Shown here piece after piece: positions 57,005 through 64,000 of a DNA stretch of 64,000 bases. The notes under the pieces were generated by a model, which was not told where the DNA came from, ran no database searches, and saw only the letters and a list, made by a program, of their open reading frames with translations. The DNA is taken from the NCBI GenBank assembly GCA_050084985.1, contig JBITNC010000001.1, positions 57,102,001-57,166,000 of the forward strand. The letters are read 5' to 3'. Both the position numbers and the translations under genes were made by a program. Source of the DNA: Nageia nagi (Eukaryota; Pinophyta). Numbering within the stretch: the first letter of the stretch is position 1; each line of letters starts with the position of its first letter.

Positions 57005-58567
57005 CTAGAAGATGGAGTTTAGAAGTGTGAAATATGAATAGAAAAAGACATGATGGAATGGCCTAGAAGAGTAGAGGACCAAATTTGAAAGCGAATCTAG
57101 AAAGCTAGGAGAAACCCAATAAATTTGGAAGAGTGGAAGATCAAAGGAAGAAATAAATTCGATAATAAAGGAGATTATGAGACTGCCATGTAAGCTACAA
57201 ATTGACATGGTGGAGATTAGTTGAGGAGTTAGAAGATAGAGAATGATATGTTGGAGGTCATTCACAAAGCTTAGAGAAGGATCCAAGTCAACAAGGATTA
57301 TGTGGGGCACACATGACAAATTTTACAAAGAGGGTTCTAGATGCTAAAATGCATTGATGAATCTAACTACACCGATATCCAAAGGACAAGCAATGATTGT
57401 AGATTGAAGGAGAAGGATCTGATCCACTACAAGCACATAATGGATCTATCTCGAGCCATGAGAAGAGATTGAAGGAGCTACAAAGCTAATGATGTGGTTT
57501 GCACATTAGATTTCATTGAGAGGAATTCTCTTGAGACTCTACTAAGCTATAAGAAGGGGATGGACATCCAGATTACACAAAGAGGAAGGTGGAGCAAAAA
57601 TAGAGTCCTTGGGAGTGCATTAAATCAAGGAGAGTTACCTTGCGAGTGGGAGACAATAGGAGGAAGAAAGATACCTAATTAAGAGAATAAGAGTTGAAGA
57701 TGAGAGAGAGATCTTTGCATGATGTTCATAAACTACATGAGGAAGTAGTGAAGAGCAAGTGTGTTGTTGTTGTTTGGCAATTTGTGTGAGTACCTGAAAA
57801 GGGGATTGCGTATGCCCCAAATGGATTAAAGAGCAATTTGAGTAGGACATGGAGAGCCAATAAAAAATCAAAAGGGGATTGTGTACATCCTTGTTGTATG
57901 GTTGTGAGGTTCTAAGTGGGAATCCTGTATTGAAGGCCAAGGGTGAAAGAGACCTTTATAGGTTGTGGATTTTTAAGGAGTTTGCCCATGTGGCATCTAT
58001 TGAAGAAACACCTATGCAGTGTTGGAAGCATCCTAGGTGGAAAACTATGTATGCTTCTTGGTTGTAGTGTGAGAAGAGCTCTATGAAGCTAAAAGGTTGC
58101 AAGAAGCCTCTAACAGTGGGACATGTGAATGTATGTAAATTTAATTGATGTAATAGAATTTGAGTTATGTCCTTTTATGGAGCAAAGTGTCATTTTTCTA
58201 TTTTTGGGCCTACTCTACTGCTTGCTTACATCACCAAGAGTTTACAAACTTTTATGAGCCAAGGATCATGAAGCACATTAGGGAAGAAAATGTTAGTTAA
58301 TTCAAGAAATGAAGAATCCTATTAATTATGGGTTGCTGTTTGAGCTTATGTTACAATTGTTAAAGAACAAATTGAGAATATTGGTGTAAAATTCATAATC
58401 CTAGATGTATTGTGGTGTATCAATACATGTTAATAAATTATTGTAACTATTGTAATCTTCATGGTAATTGCATCGTAGTAAACTTTAAATTGGTTGTAAT
58501 TTCATTTTGGAGTTTTGACAATACAATTTTTGGATTCCATTTTGTAATCCCCTTCTTGGCTTGATAA
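57005..58567. other. Purine-rich stretch, no supported gene
   Basis: The plus strand is GA-rich, which makes long minus-strand pyrimidine-coded frames without domain text. The end at 58567 is probably the LTR edge of the next element, but no LTR start was found. Confidence 0.4.
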
Positions 58568-58580
58568 TGGTATCAGAGTA
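58568..58580 (+). promoter_or_regulatory. Primer-binding-site-like sequence
   Basis: TGGTATCAGAGTA matches the initiator-Met-type site at 11 of 12 bases. It implies an LTR ending just upstream and a plus-strand element downstream. Confidence 0.5.
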
Positions 58581-59589
58581 CAAGCAAAAATTGCGATCTT
58601 ACTTCTATGTTCAAATTCTCGACTTCAAGTAGCAACTCATTGTATTTGATGTAAGAAATCGACCTTGTTTTCACCTAAGTATTGTGCTACAACCAAATCT
58701 CTTGTGTAGTTTGGTTTATAGACATGATGATGTCCCCTAGTTTAATTGACATTGCAATAGTTGGTCTTGATTTTTCCTTGACTACATGTAAAGAGGCCTT
58801 ATGTTTCCCATCTTCTTCATTGATTCCACAAATTGCTTTAAAAAGAACTCATCATCATCTACATACACTTTCACCACCTCCATTGTCTTCACTGATTTCA
58901 AGAACAACACCTCATTCGAGTTCAATAGTCCCTCATTGCTCACCAATTTCTTGAAATAGTAATTATCATTTTTTTTGGAGTTTGTGTATTTAATAGCGAT
59001 AAGTTTCATCACCTTCGAATTTGGGACATATTAAGCACTTTTCTTGTTAAGGAGGAAAAAGTGGATAGTAGGGATCTATGATCCTTGTTTTTTACGAGGT
59101 GGTTCTTAAGATAGTAACTTAGGCTTCTTTTCAATTTGTGTGATAACTTGAATCATGTTTTCGATCACAAAGAATTCCTTTATCATAAGAATTAAACCTT
59201 GCTGATGTGCCTTGCAAGAAGAATCATTTAATCCAATTTAATAACACATCATAAAAAAGGAGGATCATTGATCCCTACTATCCCCTTATTCTCCTTCACA
59301 AGAAAAAACGGTTAACAGAATTGACGACTTCATCGAGGAAGCAAGTCATTTATCTACCTTTGATAAATTTGGCTCAACGAAGTTAGCTTGACGACTCTAA
59401 GTTGTTTGTCACTTGAAATTTTCTAAGTGCAATAAAAACCTCAAAATTTGTCCTTTTCTAAAAAAGGGAAAACTTGGATGAAAACATGGAGTGTTTGTTG
59501 CACAAAGTTTGGGTATCACACTAATGAACTTAGGTTCATCTTGAAACAAAAAGAAAAAATGATATGATGAACAAACTGGATTATTAAAC

Positions 59590-62500
59590 ATGGTTGATGA
59601 ACCAAGGATGATCTTTCCATGGTCAAGAAGATGTAGTCCACTCGACTTACAAGGGAAGAAACATAAGGATTTTCATTGCATTCTAAAGTTTATAGGATGG
59701 GATTGTGATATAACTGCTACACAACATATCAAAATTTTTTATATTCCTTGTGATGATTTGTTGGTCGAACACAAAGATGTGGTTTTGAGGCTATTTACAA
59801 GCTCACTAAAGAATGGAGCACTTTCTTGGTTTTGGTTACTTCCTCCTAGTTCAATAACCTATTGGAAAGACATGCTTGAAGCTTTCTTATCCAAGTATGG
59901 GATTACAAGTGAGTAGATGGACAAAGACTTACATTTGACACCTTTCAAGACGATGTTGAAAACGTAGATGATTTCATAAATCATACAAGTTCAAATCTTT
60001 TATAAGGCACAAAATATCATCTAAGTAAAAAAGAATCATAAGAACAAAGATATCTCACCAACAAATATTGCGAAGTTTACTATGTTGAAAACCATGAAAA
60101 TGAAAATTGCCTAGTACCATGATTAATGGTTGAAGCTCTGCAAAATAAAGAATACCAAAAACTTATTGAAGAAGCTAAGGATTGATTAATCTTAGTACTC
60201 CTTTCAGAATGTAGGAAACAAAGAGAATAAATGAACGAATCAATGCGAAGAGAGTGGCATCTACAACAAGATGAAGACCTTTTCAAGAAAAGATCATGTT
60301 AAATATTGAATCCAAATGTACCACATCATTGACGAAAGATGAAGAAATCAAAGTTTTCTTGAATGTTCTTGTGTAGGGTAATGTACGTGATAAAAGTCTT
60401 GGGAAAATCGAGTGTTGATTAGGAAGACCTTTATGACAGAAAATCACATCATTATGAAGAAATAAAACTACAATTCATTTTAACAAAGTTGTAAAGATCA
60501 AAATGATATGGCCAATACTTCAAGTTCAAGTTACAAACTTTGCCTTGATCATATATCTTTTTGTTCACATCAAAAGAAAAATGTTTCCATCAAGGAAAAA
60601 AATTCAATATCAAGTATTCAATCAAAAGGTCAAGAATTGCATCTCCTGAAAAATTTCATAGACCTAGTTCTCTTAGATGATCGAGCTATGAGCAAATCGC
60701 AAGAATCTTGGGTTGGGAGAATTTAAGAGCCTGGTGAAAACATTGTTGATACATTTTCTTCAGAATATTTAGTATGTCAAGAAGAAGAATACTTGATTGA
60801 TTGGACTAATGAAAAATTTGGGACGAAATTGAAGTTATCAAACTCAAGATACAAGGATTATCACAAAGAGAAAGAATTGCAAGTGTCACTGATGCTTACA
60901 CTTGGAAATGTTTTTACAGTTAATCACCATAATGAAAATGAACATTCTCTTGAGAATGTTGAAGTAATTCTAGATGAATTGACTAAGATTGGAACATGAA
61001 ATGAGGATCACGAAATTTCAAGACAATTTGAAAAGATAAACAATGAAAAACCTAGTGTGAAGATTGATCAAAGATCACAAATGATGGTTGAAACCTACAA
61101 TGAGAGAAGATATGATGATCAAGTTCACAATGGAGATCAATTCATTTGTCAATCTCCTTTTCAAAGTCATGTTGAAGATGACTATTCCCATGATGAGCTA
61201 AATAACCCTGAGACTATTGAAAATGTGTAAGAATATTTTTCCATGGACATGTGTTGTACATTTTGTGACATTCCATACCATGATACTAGGAATTGCCCCA
61301 TGATAGATTGACTTGATGAAAGCTTAAAAGGTGAGAGATATCAAAGAGTGATAGATCTAAATGAGAATCTAACCACAACACTCTTGGAGCACAGGTCTAC
61401 CAAATGTGAGGAGAATGTTCAACAAAAGAGATGCAATGGAAATTAAAAAATGATCAAAGTGAAAGCCATGGGTATCCTATGGAAAATGAAGAAACATTTG
61501 ATGTCAATGGAGAAGACGTAGTTGAGAATGAAGCTATCATCAAAGATCCAAAGACTTCTTATGTTTACATATCATCATACAGTAGAGAACAACATCGTGA
61601 GGAAGAGGTAAAACATGAAATCACTTCAGATAAAGGATCAATAGGTAAAACTTTCTTCAACTAGCATGGTAAAGGTTGATGAGGTATATTATATCCCTTT
61701 TTCTTTGCTTTTGTTGAAGATAATTTCTTTTTGGATACATTTCAAAGTGATGATTAGGTTTCACATTTCGAGTTGGAAAATGAACAAAGCAAAAGACATT
61801 GCATTCATCACCCTAACAATTATTTTGTAGACAACTCTTCCTCAAAATTGTTTGGTTGTGAATTGCATTCTCATGTTCAGTACATAACTCTTCTAATTTC
61901 TCATCACAATTGGAACATGCATTTCAAAGATAGATCATTAAAAAGGTTGCATTCAAAAACATTGCTTGTTCATATCTTTATTTCAGGATATCAAAGAAGT
62001 GAAAGATGATGAATTCCTTAATTTTCTTCTTGTCCCTAATGAAAATATTTTTAGTCAAATGGAATTCTTTGATGAAAATGTTCACGTAAATTCAATCAAA
62101 TTTCTTGAATATATTGTCAATGTTCATGATCTGAAACTTAAAAGAAATCTTCTTCAAACAACCTTCATAGTCAATGATGAGTTTATCCTTTATGTAAATG
62201 TAAAAGATTGTGATGATCACATTCCAAGCATCCATTCATTGGTATTTTGTTTTTTGTATCTTGGTTATTTTGAATGTCATTTTTTTTTCATATCCATCCT
62301 CATTCGAAGTCTTGGTATCGAGAAGATCCATGTGCACATGTTTATACCCACAAACATTTTCATGTCTGACTGAAAGTGTCAAGTATTTCAAAACTGTTAT
62401 ACATTTTGAAGACACAAAATTTGAGTTAGAAAACTTATTAAATTATTGGGAGGATCGTATCCTCAAAATTCAATTGCTTCTTGATCAAGTAATGGAGAAA

Positions 62501-62602
62501 CTTTGGAAAAGCAACATCAGTAAATCAAAGTATCATTTAGAACAAATTAGAATTTTGGATCTTGAGTTAAATCTTGTTTGTGTTAGAGGTACTTGTAGAT
62601 AG
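59590..62602 (+). pseudogene. Divergent retrotransposon gag-type remnant
   Basis: At 59590-59916 a frame contains VVLRLFTSSLKNGALSWFWL followed by LPPSSITYWKDMLEAF and LSKYG, the retrotransposon gag (capsid) pattern. At 61255-61296 a CCHC zinc knuckle CTFCDIPYHDTRNC is intact. Between and after them (60508-62602) are several coding-like frames without known domains, for instance 60793-60999 and 61966-62373. No protease, reverse transcriptase or integrase was seen. I read this as a decayed, possibly non-autonomous gypsy-like element; the relation of the last frames to gag is uncertain. Confidence 0.5.
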
Positions 62603-62770
62603 TTTAATTTTTATTTACAAAAAAGAAATTGATTATGGGTTATTGTATATTCATACATAATAACTTATTTGTTTAAAGCCCCAGCATACTTTTCTTGCAA
62701 CTACAAGTTCATTTTACGATCTCCGGAAGTTTCGGAACAAATAAAGCTTATGTTTTGGTGAAGACCGGGT

Positions 62771-63110
62771 TCCGGAGATGATGAGGTCAGCAGAGAGATA
62801 ATTAAAAGCCGGAGGCAGCAGAAAGAAAGTGTTCCGGAATAAGATAATGACGTCATAGGAAAAGGAATAAACCTCCGTTGTGGAAACGACCGGATTCCGG
62901 AGATGATGAGGTCAGCAGAGAGATAATTAAAAGCCGGAGGCAGCGGAAAGAAAGTGTTCCGGAATAAGATGATGACGTCATAGGAAAAGGAATAAAGCTC
63001 AGTTGTGGAAACGACCGGATTCCGGAGATGATGAGGTCAGCAAGGGGTGATCAAAAGGCCCGGAGTCAGTGAATAAAGTTTCCGAAATAACGATGTCACA
63101 AAGAAAGGAT
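62771..63110. repeat. 125-bp tandem repeat in the LTR upstream region
   Basis: Units start TCCGGAGATGATGAGGTCAG at 62771, 62896 and 63021; the third is degenerate. Units 1 and 2 each contain ATGACGTCAT (TGACGTCA at 62848-62855 and 62973-62980), an ideal bZIP binding palindrome. Unit 3 has a decayed GATGTCAC there. Confidence 0.9.
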
Positions 63111-63259
63111 AAGTGTAGTTCCGGAGGTAGTTACCTTCCACGACATTCCCAGTTTTGTAACTGTCGGACAAATGGCATGTATGTATGATGATAGTTAGAA
63201 GTGGCCAGTATCTTGAGGCCGTTTTGTAAACCGTTCTGTTGTAACTGCTATTTCTTCAG

Positions 63260-63269
63260 TATAAGTATA
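63260..63269 (+). promoter_or_regulatory. TATA region of the LTR
   Basis: TATAAGTATA lies about 150 bp downstream of the tandem repeats with bZIP palindromes, as in an enhancer plus core promoter arrangement. Confidence 0.45.
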
Positions 63270-63812
63270 TGAAAATAAAGTGAAAGAAGGGTCGGAAGCC
63301 CTAGTATTGCTCTTTACATTTGTTCTCGAAGACCTGTAGTCTTTTATCAGTAATATGAAACCATCTTGACCTTTCTTGTCTAGCACTCGTAATTGTTGTT
63401 CTTAATTAGGTTACATCGTGGCAGCTTGGCTTGTTTCCTGAATGATAATCGCGAACTGCTAGTATAACTGTGTCTGCATATATGGTAGAGTAAAGCTGGA
63501 AAGCTATTAGAGAGTGAGAGCTTGTACCGTAGCTGCTACACTAGATTCAGACCAAGGTTTCACGCACTGTGAAAGCCCGCGCTGAACTAGTGATCCACCT
63601 TTGCTTTCCCTCTTGTTACCTTAACCTTTTTGCTTAAATTCCTCGCACTCTACTCCTTTTATTTCCTTTCTTGTTACTTTTTCTACACCCAATGGATAAG
63701 GAACCGGCCTTCTCCGGAGATCAGACTATCACATAGTTTGTTCTTGATGTACTTTGGTTGAGATTGTTCACGGCGCATATATTACACAATCCTAATCAAC
63801 AGTATTTCTTTT

Positions 63813-63830
63813 TGGCACGCCCGGTGGGAC
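63813..63830 (+). promoter_or_regulatory. Primer binding site of the gypsy-like element
   Basis: TGGCACGCCCGGTGGGAC is 18 bases starting TGG and complementary to a plausible tRNA 3' end. This form is familiar from plant gypsy elements. The tRNA was not assigned. A TTGGCGACTCTGCTGAAG word follows at about 63843. Confidence 0.7.
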
Positions 63831-63948
63831 GCGAAGAAACTTATTGGCGACTCTGCTGAAGCACTATCTTGGTATGTATTAAAGCAGATTATTTGTAAAT
63901 ATCATATGTGCTTTTGAACCTTTCATTTTCTTTTGCCACCTAGAGTTT

Positions 63949-64000
63949 ATGTGGACAAGATCTAAAACTAGAGCAGCAAAAGAAACACCGGATTTTAGAG
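63949..64000 (+). CDS. Start of gypsy gag, cut by the window end
   Basis: MWTRSKTRAAKETPDFR begins about 120 bp after the primer site. A short basic TRSKTR start is common in plant gypsy gag proteins. Only 17 codons are visible. Confidence 0.4.
   Translation, partial: MWTRSKTRAAKETPDFR

Larger units (their letters stand above)
62700..63801 (+). repeat. 5' LTR of a gypsy-like element leaving the window
   Basis: The 3' edge (AATCAACA at 63801) is placed by the primer site at 63813. The upstream repeats, the TATA box and a stretch of likely transcribed leader support LTR status. The start is not fixed; 62630 to 62760 are possible. The second LTR lies outside the window, so the pair cannot be compared. 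Confidence 0.55.

Noticed and set aside
56002-57319. Run of minus-strand ORFs up to 170 codons
   Set aside because: Same cause: purine-rich plus strand with pyrimidine-coded Ser/Leu/Phe text, no recognisable domain, and it includes a tandem duplication.
57879-58067. LYGCEVLSG frame resembling LINE C-terminal text
   Set aside because: Only a five-residue match (LYGCE) supports it, with no reverse transcriptase upstream in the same frame.

Overview
The window comes from a seed plant with a large, AT-rich nuclear genome dominated by transposons. The plant signs are Ty1/copia and Ty3/gypsy elements with plant-type primer sites, a plant mobile domain (PMD) gene, a DUF659/hAT transposase, a DUF4283 remnant and a spliced gene with an organelle-type N-terminus. 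I cannot name the species; the density of old nested elements would suit a gymnosperm, but that is a guess. Only one convincing host gene is present, a three-exon THUMP-domain rRNA methyltransferase of the RlmL type (41968-44214, + strand). No tRNA, rRNA or CRISPR was recognised.

Layout. 1-750: two abutting LTR pieces of copia family A. 806-8715: a gypsy element of Tat-like organisation on the minus strand, bounded by 5-bp duplications (ATGAT). It keeps gag but has no pol. It carries an intron-containing PMD gene on the opposite strand, four tandem-repeat arrays and clusters of a GC-rich palindrome spaced about 30 bp apart. 9498 to about 20862: a decayed plus-strand copia split by a minus-strand gypsy (13407-20127). 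21665-36838: a copia family A element on the minus strand whose 5' leader holds an unidentified insertion of about 3 kb. Inside that insertion sits a young plus-strand copia (27276-33751) with apparently identical 256-bp LTRs and ACACA target duplications. The young element has a 1.8-kb leader containing an acidic coding-like stretch.

37592-37969 is a DUF4283 remnant. 41968-44214 is the methyltransferase gene. 45741-49890 is a decayed hAT transposon. 51380-51640 may be a LINE reverse-transcriptase remnant. 52906-54576 is a truncated family A copia (gag, primer site, 5' LTR) surrounded by an unnamed dispersed repeat. 58568-62602 holds a divergent, decayed gag-type element. From about 62.7 kb to the end lies the 5' LTR, primer site and gag start of another gypsy-like element that leaves the window.

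The elements form a relative time series: a gypsy in a copia, and a copia in an insertion in a copia. The points most worth following up are the antisense PMD gene with its own promoter elements, the roughly 30-bp-spaced palindrome clusters shared between LTRs, promoter, intron and 3' flank of the same element, and the possible captured host sequence in the leader of the young copia.
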